Part shown: positions 54,401-63,171 of the stretch, piece by piece
How positions within the stretch are numbered: position 1 is the first letter of the stretch
How the letters are laid out: every line of letters begins with the position of its first letter
Assembly: GCA_012931725.1 (NCBI GenBank)
Contig: CM022951.1
Location: 37,258,399 to 37,322,398, forward strand
Source: Litsea cubeba
Taxonomy: Eukaryota > Streptophyta > Magnoliopsida > Laurales > Lauraceae
Length of the DNA stretch: 64,000 bases
Direction of reading: 5' to 3'
Translations under genes and position numbers: made by a program
Notes under the pieces: model-generated
The model's database searches: none
What the model saw: the letters and a program-made list of their open reading frames with translations, nothing else
What the model was told of the DNA's origin: nothing

Positions 54401-56288
54401 TTGGGATCTCCTCCACCCCTTGGGACCGTTTATCCTCCGTGATAAACGCCAAATAACCCTCACAACCACTTTTTAGAAGTCTATCAGCCTTCAATGCTGA
54501 AATAAATCCTGCACCAGAATTACTCCTCTCTCCCTGAAACAACACCCCTGCTTGGGTCTCCTCTAACTTAAAAGTTAGGGTCTTATGGAAACAATCCATA
54601 GTAGCATGGTATCCTGCTAACCAATCCATCCCTAGGATGACATCAAAATCCTGCATCTCTAATAAAATGAGATCTGCCGGTAATACTACTTCTCCTATCA
54701 CGACTGGACAACTAGGGTAAAAAGTTCTACAAACAACTTCCTTACCTAAAGGGGTAGTCACAGTCAAAATGAAACTCAGCTCACTAGCATGCATATCAAT
54801 CAACATAGCAAATTTTGGAGATAGGAATGAGTGAGTAGAGCCAGGGTCAAACAAAACCTTAGCATCAAAACCACAGACGAGAAGTGTACCTTCCACTACA
54901 TTGCCTTCAGCCTCCACATCAGCTCTATTGACAGCATAGAGTTGTGCCCTTTGTGGTGGCCTGTTCTGCCCTTGCTGTTGCCTGCCTTGTGGTGCATTCC
55001 TATTCTGATTCTGAGGACGCTGATTCTGATTTTGATTCTGCCCTTGCTGACGGGCCGGTTGTTGCTGTTGTTGTTGTGGCCTAAACTGTGGCTGAGGTGC
55101 CTGTTGTTGTAGTGGCCTTGCTTGATTCTGAACCACTAGCGCATTTTGAGGTGGTGCCTGACGCTGTGCTCCTTGCTGCTGCCTGTTATGTCTATCAGGC
55201 CTTGGGCAATCCCTCATTTGGTGGTCCAATGAACCACATCTAAAACATGCTCCCGTGATAGTACGACATTGGGCATTCCCATGATGTTTCCCACAATGGA
55301 TACAAACATCCGGATTTTGCACATTTTGCTCTTGTCTTGGCCTCTTGTTCTGATTGTTTCTTTGTTGATTGTTCTGCTGCTGGCCTTGACCCTTTCCTTG
55401 GTTCTTGACAATCTTGTTGTGAAAGTTCTCAAATTTGTATGCTCTCTTGACAGCTTCTTCAAAGGTAACGGGTGGTACAACCCCGGTAGCATCCCTCTCA
55501 ATAATCGGGTGAAGTCCCTCAAGGAACTTGGTTATCTTCTTCTCAACAGTGTCTATCAGCTCTGGAGCATACCTTGACAATCTCTCGAATTTGGTAAGGT
55601 ATTCGAGGACTGTCATGTTCCCTTGTACAAGTTGCTGAAATTCAGCTGCCTTTTGTCTCTTGACATGTGCAGGTACGTATTTCTCTCCAAACTGTCTCTT
55701 GAAGTTAACCCAAGCTTCTGCATCAGCCATTTCCCTATATTCTGTCCTGACGGTCTTCCACCAAATATCTGCTAAACCCACAAACATAGAGGCTGCAAGC
55801 TGTACACGTTCCACACCGGTACAGATGAATATCTCGAATATGTTTTCGGTGTGCTCAAGCCAATCATCTGCTGCCATTGGGTCCTCAGTCCCCAAAAATT
55901 CTTTCGGTCCTCTCTTCCTGAACCGCTCATACAGCACATTAGGATCATTCCCTCTAATGTTTACCGGACCAGGTGGTGCAACTGGGATTGGTTCCGGTCT
56001 CCTCTCCAATATTCCCAACAACTGTGCCTGCATTTGAGCTATCTCCCTAGCATGATCCTCATCTTTCTTAAGCATCTGTTCTTGCAATCTGGTCTGTGTC
56101 TCAAATGCTTGTGCTTGGAGCCTAGCCTGATTTTCATTTGCTTGACGTTGTTGGTCTAGCATAGCCTGCATCATCTGTTGAAATTGATTCTGCATATTGT
56201 TGTCCTGAAGTTCCTCTGTACTAAGCCCTGCACTCTCGCTGTTACTGGCAATGTGATTACTGTTTGCTGTTCTTTTGCGAGGTGGCAT
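51480..56288 (-). CDS. Tekay-type Gag-Pol polyprotein with chromodomain, intact
   Basis: 1602 codons in one frame; start MPPRKRT at 56288 because it follows a splice-acceptor-like TTTTGCAG. Residues from that start: Gag core 140-265; Cys/His knuckles at 329-341 (CIHCGKHHGNAQC, one residue short of canonical) and 348-361 (CFRCGSLDHQMRDC); Gln-rich linker 365-450; protease LFDPGSTHSF (Asp 481); reverse transcriptase with FIDDILVYS (about 815-823); RNase H FTDAS (964) to DHRSL; integrase zinc region HPGSTKMY to CMTC, catalytic Asp 1243, Asp 1306 and Glu 1342 with D-35-E spacing; GPY/F motif RRYIGPYDIV near 1480; chromodomain about 1536-1590. It encodes everything for particle formation, cDNA synthesis and chromatin-guided integration. 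No stop or frameshift. Confidence 0.96.
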   Translation of the reverse strand: MPPRKRTANSNHIASNSESAGLSTEELQDNNMQNQFQQMMQAMLDQQRQANENQARLQAQAFETQTRLQEQMLKKDEDHAREIAQMQAQLLGILERRPEPIPVAPPGPVNIRGNDPNVLYERFRKRGPKEFLGTEDPMAADDWLEHTENIFEIFICTGVERVQLAASMFVGLADIWWKTVRTEYREMADAEAWVNFKRQFGEKYVPAHVKRQKAAEFQQLVQGNMTVLEYLTKFERLSRYAPELIDTVEKKITKFLEGLHPIIERDATGVVPPVTFEEAVKRAYKFENFHNKIVKNQGKGQGQQQNNQQRNNQNKRPRQEQNVQNPDVCIHCGKHHGNAQCRTITGACFRCGSLDHQMRDCPRPDRHNRQQQGAQRQAPPQNALVVQNQARPLQQQAPQPQFRPQQQQQQPARQQGQNQNQNQRPQNQNRNAPQGRQQQGQNRPPQRAQLYAVNRADVEAEGNVVEGTLLVCGFDAKVLFDPGSTHSFLSPKFAMLIDMHASELSFILTVTTPLGKEVVCRTFYPSCPVVIGEVVLPADLILLEMQDFDVILGMDWLAGYHATMDCFHKTLTFKLEETQAGVLFQGERSNSGAGFISALKADRLLKSGCEGYLAFITEDKRSQGVEEIPIVCEFPDVFPEEIPGLPPIREIDFTIELLPGTAPISIAPYRMAPAELGELKMQLQELLNKGFVRPSVSPWGAPVLFVKKKDGSMRMCIDYRRLNQVTIKNKYPLPRIDELFDQLQGAAYFSKIDLRSGYHQLRVRDSDVPKTAFRTRYGHYEFLVMPFGLTNAPAVFMALMNKIFAEYLDQFTVVFIDDILVYSKTKGEHEEHLRIALQLLRENQLFAKLSKCEFWLDQVTFLGHIISKEGLSVDPSKIEAVMNWDRPKNASEIRSFLGLAGYYRRFVQGFSSIASPLTKLTRKNAPYVWTDKCEASFQELKKRLTTAPVLTLPSGSGGFTIFTDASNVGLGCVLMQDGKVVAYGSRQLKDHEKNYATHDLELAAVVLALKMWRHYLYGEKFEVHSDHRSLQYLFSQKELNMRQRRWMEYIKDYDFPIKYHPGKANVVADALSRKSVSMASLRGTYVVQQLEELGVDFQPLREGVMLANMSVSEPSFIQKIKESQLQDPELAKIFEHIADRPDFRVIDGVLYYRDRLCVPNLEDLRNDIMSEAHDTKYSIHPGSTKMYQNLKGRFWWNNMKREIAAFVSRCMTCQLIKAEHQKPPGLLRPLEIPEWKWEHITMDFISGLPKTSKGNDAIWVIVDRLTKSAHFLPMKTGKKMHMLPLAQLFVTEIVSRHGQPVSITSDRDSRFVSRFWKTLHESMGTKLQFSTAYHRQTDGQSERTIQTLEDMLRACVLDFKTQWDEALPLCEFAYNNSFHSSIGMAPFEALYGRRCRTPVCWEEVGTRSFHGPTIVSETSDKVKLIQERLKVAQSRQKSYADSHRRDLQFKEGDKVFLKVSPTRGTLRFGQKGKLSRRYIGPYDIVSRIGDVAYRLALPPELSGVHNVFHVSMLKKYVPDRLHILRYEPLEIREDATYIEKPKQIIDTKEQELRTRTIQWVKVLWENHGPEEATWELRDQVQKKYPHLLPEVSFNFHLEDQMS

Positions 56289-56420
56289 AACGCTGCAAAA
56301 CAAATTGTTAGCACATAAAAATCAATTACAGGGTGGTCACACATTGCTCACACGGTTCTATCTAACGGATCCTCGCCACGTACTTAAGATTTCTAGTTTC
56401 TTTTAATTGCCTGAAACATG

Positions 56421-56436
56421 TCCCGCTCTGATACCA
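56421..56436 (-). promoter_or_regulatory. B2 primer-binding site (initiator tRNA-Met type)
   Basis: TGGTATCAGAGCGGGA on the minus strand, four bases after the LTR end. Confidence 0.93.
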
Positions 56437-58093
56437 GTCCTGTCGCGACCCCGGACCGAAAGGGGGAAAAGGATCCGAGTCCGGGAGGTCGGGACGGTGG
56501 GTTGATGCCGCGCCACGTGCATCTCTTTGGCTAAAACACACACGGAATTAAAAGAACATTTATCCGTGCACGTGATTTCCCACAGGGTTCCGCGGTGAGG
56601 ATTATCTGTACACATCATCTCACATGTAACCATAACCAATATATTTTTAAGATTGCGGAAGCGTGTAGCAAATCATATGAATACTATTCAATCTCATAAA
56701 CAAGACAAATCTATGGTTAAATGATAAGGTATCAGGATGAGCAATGATCAAAAGCATTTTCCCCAAAGTAAATTCAAGTATGTTTACAAAGTATCAGTTA
56801 ATTAAAACTCCCAAAATAACGGTCAACAAAGACCGTACAACCAAATGAAATCTAAACCAAAGATATCAAGTTCCCAAAGTGTATCGTTCTCAAGGCAAGG
56901 CCGAATGTCTACATGACATCATCGGCTTGCCACTCAATCACTCGTTGCGGTGCACCGACCGCCTCCTCTGGCTCCTCCTCAATGGCAAAGAGCTCGGGAC
57001 CTGAGTACCAAAATAAATGGATCAGACACGACGGTCTGGCAGGTGGGTGAAAAGACATAGCAATAATAAAACAATGATGCTATGCAAGAGTTAAGAAAAC
57101 TTATGGATAAACAATGAACTTTATAAAAGACAATGTATCATTTCAAAAGAAGTACATATGCAATAAATCCAGTAAGGTAACAAGGATTTGGAAACTGTCA
57201 AGATGGCAACCCCACAAGCTAGATCCTCCCTTCACCGAAGTGAAGAGAGCGCATACCCTAACAAGATCATTGTCCTCAGTCACACGAGGTGAGGAGGAAC
57301 AACGATAAATATTATAATATACATATATATATACTCTGCGGGGCCACGGTAGCGAACCGGGTAAAAACTCTGCACATTCCAGACTGCAGCTGGCTATCGG
57401 GAGGGGAAGGAACCCCAAGTCGGAGGATCAAACCGACGAGGTCGTCCAAGCTCAGTGGTGCCGACTCATAGGTCAAATACGATAAATCAAATCATATGCA
57501 CAGTAAGAAACGGGGTGCCATAGGCACAAATACACATCCATCTCAAGTCGCCATATACCAGTTAGCAAAAGCCAAACACATCACTTTTAGTACTCTTGTA
57601 ACAGTCCAGTCATATCAAGTTGGTTTGAAATCCCAAAATAAGAGTTTAGTTGAAAATTAAATACAAATAGTTTTTCATACATTTACAGGCCAACAATGGG
57701 GTTTCTAGGATTGAATCAGTGCGAATAGGGTCCCGTATGTCGGTTATGATGAAATTTTGGTACTCTTTAAGAGTTAGGGACATTCCGGGTCCTTATACAC
57801 ATTGATCAATCTAGAAAACCTCATGGAGTTTCCACGATGAGGTTCTTCCTTCCTTCGGACTTCATATAATGCCTTACCCATCCTTGAATAGCATTGGACC
57901 TCCAAACAATACTTCCACACTACAGCCCTTCACAATATACCCCAATCTTTCGTGGGTTTGAACGCATCATTATAGGTTCAATGTCTTCAAATAAGAAGAT
58001 AAGGGATAGAGCTGAATTGGACTTGAGTATGGACTTGGGGTGAATCTGGAAAATAGTCCCATAATTCTCTCATTTTACAGTTCATTTTTATTC

Positions 58094-58385
58094 AGTCCGA
58101 TCGATCGGACCTGAAGGGCGATCGATCGGTCCTGAAGACCCTCTCAGTTATTTACAGTCCGATCGATCGGACCTGATGGGCGATCGATCGGTCCTGCAAA
58201 CCCTCTCAGTTAATTACAGTCCGATCGATCGGACCTGATGGGGCGATCGATCGGTCCTGCAAACCCTCTCAGTTAATTACAGTCCGATCGATCGGACCTG
58301 ATGGGGCGATCGATCGGTCCTGCAAACCCTCTCAGTTAATTACAGTCCGATCGATCGGACCTGATGGGGCGATCGATCGGCCCTG
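58094..58385. repeat. Five-copy GATCGATC palindrome array (B2 5' LTR)
   Basis: Same ~60-bp unit; lies inside the predicted leader intron. Confidence 0.95.
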
Positions 58386-59090
58386 TAGCGAACCTCAACC
58401 CATTTGGTTGAATCCTTCTCTTGTCCAACTCCTATCCATTTCCTTTCTTCCCCCTCCTTCCATACATATCTTCACAATTAATTGGGTTATTCCTTGCCTC
58501 ATTATCTCATCAAATCATCGTTCAAAGTCAATAAGACTAAATCATCAAACATGATAATTCATTAAAACCATCAATGAAGACAAATCAAGATTTTGCATAA
58601 AACATGATAAAACACATGAGAATCATTTCATCCACTTGCCTTGGGTCCAATTGCAATTCAAATTGAGCTCTAATCACCTCTTAATTCCACAATCAAACAC
58701 CTATACACAAAACCCCCAAATCCAAACCCTAAAATATCAAAATCCAATTAAAACAAAACGGAATCTTCCAATAATTGAAATGAAGCTACCCTAGGGCTAA
58801 ACAAACAAGATTATAAAACTTTTAGGAAAATCACTTACAAAGAAGTTCTTCAAAAAGCAAGGTGTTGTCCAAAGTAAGACTTGGAGTGGGCGGTTTTCTT
58901 CAAAATTGTGTCAAGACGAAGGCCTTGAGATGAGGAAGAAGATTATAGCAACTAATTCTCCATTAGCACTAGTTTAGTGGGTGATTGGAGATGAAGAAGC
59001 AAGAAAAGGTAAGGGAAAACCCTTAGGGATGGGATTTCTCTTCTCCTCTAGGGTTTTTGCCAGAAATGGGAAAAAGAAGAAGAAGCTTTC

Positions 59091-59098
59091 TATATATA
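59091..59098 (-). promoter_or_regulatory. TATA box of B2 5' LTR
   Basis: TATATATAG context on the minus strand, ~505 bp inside the LTR, as in B1. Confidence 0.75.
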
Positions 59099-59601
59099 GT
59101 AAGTGGGAGTGGGGCCCACGACTTAAAGAACTTCTCGGGCTCAAAACATGGTTCTCGGGGCTTCAAACGAATTCGGCGAAGAAGACAAAGTTGATCGGCA
59201 AAATTTCTAGTTTCCAAAAAGTATATATTTTGCACATTTTGGTGACATTGAAATCGGTGTCCAGATTTTGGGTAAAAAGACCATTTTGCCCTCAATTAGT
59301 GAAAAATCAGGTTTAAGGTCCTTGAATGAAAACGATGTCAACATGAAAACTGTAGGGATTAATAAAATAAGTTCAATGGGTTAAAACACGATTCTTGGAA
59401 ATCATCGGTAAACCCCCAATCTCACATAATTCGTAATAAGAACCCCCAAAGGGTCCCACAAATAGAAAAGCTCTCCAAATTCCCCAAAGCTATTATAAAA
59501 ACTATTCTAATCCCCAACTAATCCAAAACCACTAAACACACTTAAAACTAAAACACCACTTAATCAACTCTAAACGAGGTCTCTCGGGTCGGGGTCTTAC
59601 A

Positions 59602-61590
59602 CAAGGGGTGGAGGAGATCCCAATTGTTTGTGAGTTTCCGGATGTTTTCCCGGAGGTGTTACCGGGGACCGCTCCGATATCTATCGCACCTTACAGAATG
59701 GCTCCGGCAGAATTGGGAGAGTTGAAGATGCAATTGCAAGAACTTTTGAACAAAGGTTTTGTGAGACCTAGTGTGTCACCGTGGGGAGCACCAGTTTTGT
59801 TTGTGAAGAAGAAGGATGGTTCTATGAGAATGTGTATTGACTATAGAAGATTGAACCAAGTGACCATCAAAAACAAATATCCGTTGCCAAGGATAGATGA
59901 ATTGTTTGATCAGTTGCAAGGAGCTGCTTACTTTTCGAAGATTGATTTGAGGTCAGGCTACCATCAGTTGAGGGTTAGAGATTCAGATGTGCCAAAAACA
60001 GCCTTTCGGACAAGATATGGACACTATGAGTTTCTAGTGATGCCATTTGGTTTGACTAATGCACCGACAGTTTTCATGGCATTGATGAACAAAATATTTG
60101 CGGAGTATTTGGATCAGTTTACAGTGGTGTTTATTGATGATATTTTGGTGTATTCCAAGACCAAAGGAGAGCATGAAGAACACTTGAGGATAGCACTCCA
60201 GCTATTGAGGGAGAATCAGTTGTTTGCAAAGCTTAGTAAGTGTGAATTTTGGTTGGACCAAGTCACATTTTTGGGCCATATCATTTCTAAGGAAGGATTA
60301 TCAGTGGACCCGTCCAAGATTGAGGCAGTCATGAATTGGGATAGACCGAAGAATGCATCAGAAATCAGGAGTTTTCTTGGATTGGCAGGATATTATCGGA
60401 GGTTTGTGCAAGGATTTTCGTCGATTGCGTCACCTTTGACGAAGTTGACAAGGAAGAATGCACCATATGTTTGGACAGACAAGTGTGAGGCTAGTTTCCA
60501 AGAGCTGAAGAAGAGATTGACTACAGCTCCAGTCCTTACTTTGCCATCTGGGAGCGGCGGTTTTACTATTTTTACCGATGTTTCTAATGTTGGGCTTGGA
60601 TGCGTGCTAATGCAAGATGGGAAGGTAGTTGCATATGGATCTCGGCAGTTGAAGGATCATGAAAAGAATTATGCAACACATGATCTTGAGTTGGCAGCAG
60701 TGGTTTTAGCATTGAAGATGTGGAGACACTACCTCTATGGATAGAAGTTTGAGGTTCACTCCGACCACCGTAGTCTTCAGTACTTGTTTTCTCAGAAGGA
60801 GTTGAACATGAGGCAGAGGAGATGGATGGAATATATTAAAGACTATGATTTTCCAATCAAGTATCACCCGGGAAAAGCGAATGTAGTTGCAGATGCCTTG
60901 AGCAGAAAGTCAGTGAGCATGGCAAGTCTTCGTGGAACTTATGTGGTACAGCAGTTAGAAGAGTTGGGTGTAGATTTTCATCCACTAAGAGAGGGTGTCA
61001 TGTTAGCAAACATGTCTGTGTCAGAACCCTTGTTCATTCAGAAGATCAAAGAGAATCAGTTGCAAGACCCAGAATTGGCTAAGATTTCTGAGCACTTAGC
61101 AGATCGTCCTGATTTTCGTGTTGTGGATGGAGTTTTGTATTATCGAGACCGTTTGTGTGTGCCTAACTTGGAGGACTTGAGGAATGATATCATGTCCGAG
61201 GCCCATGATACCAAGTATTCCATACACCCGGGCAGTACGAAGATGTACCAGAATTTGAAGGGCAGATTTTGGTGGAATAACATGAAGAGAGAGATAGCAT
61301 CTTTCGTCTCTCGTTGTATGACGTGTCAATTGATCAAGGCTGAACATCAGAAACCTCCAAGGTTACTACGACCATTAGAGATTCCGGAATGGAAATGGGA
61401 GCATATTACCATGGACTTCATATCGGGTTTACCGAAGACTAGTAAGGGGAATGATGCTATTTGGGTCATAGTGGACCGTCTCACCAAGTCAGCTCATTTC
61501 CTACCGATGAAGACTGGGAAGAAAATGCATATGTTACCGTTGGCACAGTTGTTTGTCACAGAAATTGTCAGTCGTCATGGACAGCCAGTT
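59602..61590 (+). pseudogene. B1 pol remnant (protease end, RT, RNase H, part of integrase)
   Basis: This continues B1 after the B2 insertion (EEIPIVCEFPDVFPE). About 16 residues ahead of RT are missing in frame. RT is complete with FIDDILVYS; RNase H begins FTDVS, where B2 has FTDAS, and an in-frame TAG at 60742-60744 follows LYG. The frame then continues through RNase H, the integrase zinc region (HPGSTKMY, CMTC) and the first catalytic Asp (TMDFISGLP), and is cut after RHGQPV at 61590 by the Sirevirus LTR. The second and third catalytic residues and the chromodomain are outside the window. Confidence 0.93.
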
Positions 61591-61806
61591 TGTTGGATAC
61601 CGCGATCACTGAGAGGGGGGGGTGAATCAGTGATTTCTAAAAACAGGTCCAATTCAACAACAAAACAAGTCAAACCACACAATGACACCAGATTTAACGT
61701 GGTTCACCGAAAGGCTACGTCCACGGTTCAAAGACTGTCCGAACACCAATCCGGGACAGATCTGAATCTTATTTAGTCGCTACAACGACAAAGAGCACCA
61801 ACCCTT

Positions 61807-61982
61807 AGTTTCAGATAGCACCAACTATCTAGGAAGCACCGACTCCCTTTAGTTTCAGATAGCACCAACTATCTAGGAAGCACCGACTCCCTTTAGTTTC
61901 AGATAGCACCAACTATCTAGGAAGCACCGACTCCCTTTAGTTTCAGATAGCACCAACTATCTAGGAAGCACCGACTCCCTTT
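61807..61982. repeat. Four perfect copies of a 44-bp repeat in the Sirevirus LTR
   Basis: Unit: AGTTTCAGATAGCACCAACT, ATCTAGGAAGCACCGACTCC, CTTT. GATAG and CTATC within each unit can pair. All four copies are identical as read. Confidence 0.95.
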
Positions 61983-62322
61983 ACAATTTATCTGCACCCA
62001 CAGATAGGATCACCAAACCCCAGACACCAAGCACCAACTTGATGTTAAAAACAGAGTAGAAGATTAATTCTGTCTACAGCCCTTCCCCTCTACAATTCTC
62101 TCTCTCTCAATCCCTTACAAATTGAAATCTAAAGCATAAAAGAGAGACACTTAACTCATGGACGAATCACCATCTTCTAGAGCATAATCTCGTCCACAAT
62201 TGCTGTAGAAAACGTCACCACATCAGCACAACAGCAACACAGCAGCAGCTTCTGCTTTCTCTCAAGAACTCTCTCTCTTTGGTGTCTCTTCTTGGTGTAT
62301 TTATGAACGACCCAAGCATGCC

Positions 62323-62330
62323 TTTATATA
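62323..62330 (-). promoter_or_regulatory. TATA box of Sirevirus-type LTR
   Basis: TATATAAA in AACCTATATAAAGGCATGC on the minus strand. Confidence 0.7.
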
Positions 62331-62858
62331 GGTTTTAATAACCCCTAATTGTGTTTAAAACGGGCTACAATTCGTTTAGAAAGAGTCCCAAACAAATTAG
62401 ATAACTGTGCTGAATTTTCGTGCTCAACTTCTAATTCTGCGCAACTCTGGTTCCCGTGCTCGGTCGACATCCTGGCTTGCCCGGTCGACCGAAGACACTG
62501 ACTGGAAAACAGACAATTTCGAGCTCGGTCGACATCCTGAGGGCTCGGTCGACCGAAGACACACTGTGTCACGAAAATAACTGAGAGGTGCCTTTTTCTG
62601 TTTTCTGCAGGTTTCTTCTTGCTCGGTCGACCGCATGAACAGCCCGGTCGACCGCGTGCTCTGCATCAGGAATTCTTAATTCCAGACTGTTTCAATTCTG
62701 TTTCTCCTTTTCAAGCTCTATCAACACCAGCTTATTATCATCATGTTTGTGACAATGTGTTGACAAGAATTCCAACTCAAACTAATACTTGAGATGCTAA
62801 CTTCTTCAATTCATCAAAAGACTTTCAAGTCATCTCAAATTCATCTCAAGTTCCAACA

Positions 62859-63160
62859 ATCTCCCCCTTTGGAATTGTTGGCAACACTATTGGAACTTCA
62901 ACACTTTCAACTCCAGCTTGCAGCTCTTCCAAGTTCTTTTCAACACTCACTTGGAACCAATTCTGAAATTCTGAAATATCAACCATGCACTGTCACAATC
63001 TCCCCCTAGCTTTCATAGTATAACATCTCTCCTTGCTAACATAGCATAACATCTCTCCTTGCTATCGTAGCATAACATCTCTCCCCCTTTGACAACAAAT
63101 CCAAAGGGACCAAACCGAGGAGCGAATAGGATATTCAATGAATGCATTGCTCCCCCTTTC
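62859..63160 (-). promoter_or_regulatory. Multiplied polypurine tracts before the 3' LTR
   Basis: AAAGGGGGAG directly precedes the LTR (62861-62870). Further purine blocks are at about 62999-63008, 63081-63090 and 63151-63160, and GGAGAGATGTTATGCTA-type repeats lie at 63014-63085. Multiplied polypurine tracts are a described feature of Sireviruses. Confidence 0.7.
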
Positions 63161-63171
63161 AAGCACAACTC

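Larger units (their letters stand above)
56293..58838 (-). promoter_or_regulatory. Predicted leader intron spanning LTR and primer-binding site (B2)
   Basis: Donor CTTTGTAAGTG at 58838 inside the 5' LTR, ~250 bases after the TATA box; acceptor TTGTTTTGCAG ending at 56293, four bases before the Gag ATG. The 2546-bp segment would carry away most of the R-U5 region, the GATCGATC array and the primer-binding site. Both sites are conserved in B1 (44715 and 47193). Prediction from consensus only. Confidence 0.5.
56441..59601 (-). repeat. B2 5' LTR
   Basis: Minus-strand TGTAAGACCCC at 59601 to GTCGCGACA at 56441, 3161 bp. TATATATAG at 59091-59098; GATCGATC array at 58094-58385 with ten intact cores. 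Nearly identical to the 3' LTR. Confidence 0.95.
48304..59606 (-). mobile_element. Full-length Tekay-type chromovirus B2, target duplication CAAGG
   Basis: B2 occupies 48309-59601 (11293 bp), flanked by CAAGG at 48304-48308 and 59602-59606. The two LTRs (3160 and 3161 bp) show about ten differences by eye, roughly 0.3 percent, so the insertion is young. It has a primer-binding site, polypurine tract and uninterrupted gag-pol and is the only element in the window that looks capable of autonomous movement. It lies in opposite orientation inside its own relative B1. Confidence 0.95.
43951..61590 (+). mobile_element. Tekay-type chromovirus element B1, interrupted by B2 and cut by a Sirevirus
   Basis: B1 consists of a 5' LTR (43951-47045), a gag/protease remnant (47198-48308), then, after the inserted element B2, protease-RT-RNase H-integrase remnants (59602-61590). 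The 3' part beyond integrase would lie past the Sirevirus insertion, outside the window. It inserted into a family-A LTR after CATTT (43946-43950). Proteins are nearly the same as those of B2, so both belong to one family. Confidence 0.9.
61591..62858 (-). repeat. Sirevirus-type 3' LTR
   Basis: 1268 bp, minus strand TGTTGGAACTTG at 62858 to GGTATCCAACA at 61591, with the imperfect terminal inverted repeat TGTTGGA/TCCAACA. TATATAAA at 62323-62330; six CGGTCGAC sites lie at 62461-62655 upstream of it; a perfect four-copy 44-bp repeat lies downstream. Confidence 0.88.

Noticed and set aside
54831..55577. Plus-strand frames opposite the B2 gag-pol
   Set aside because: Mirror frames of the real minus-strand CDS, caused by its Gln-rich region.
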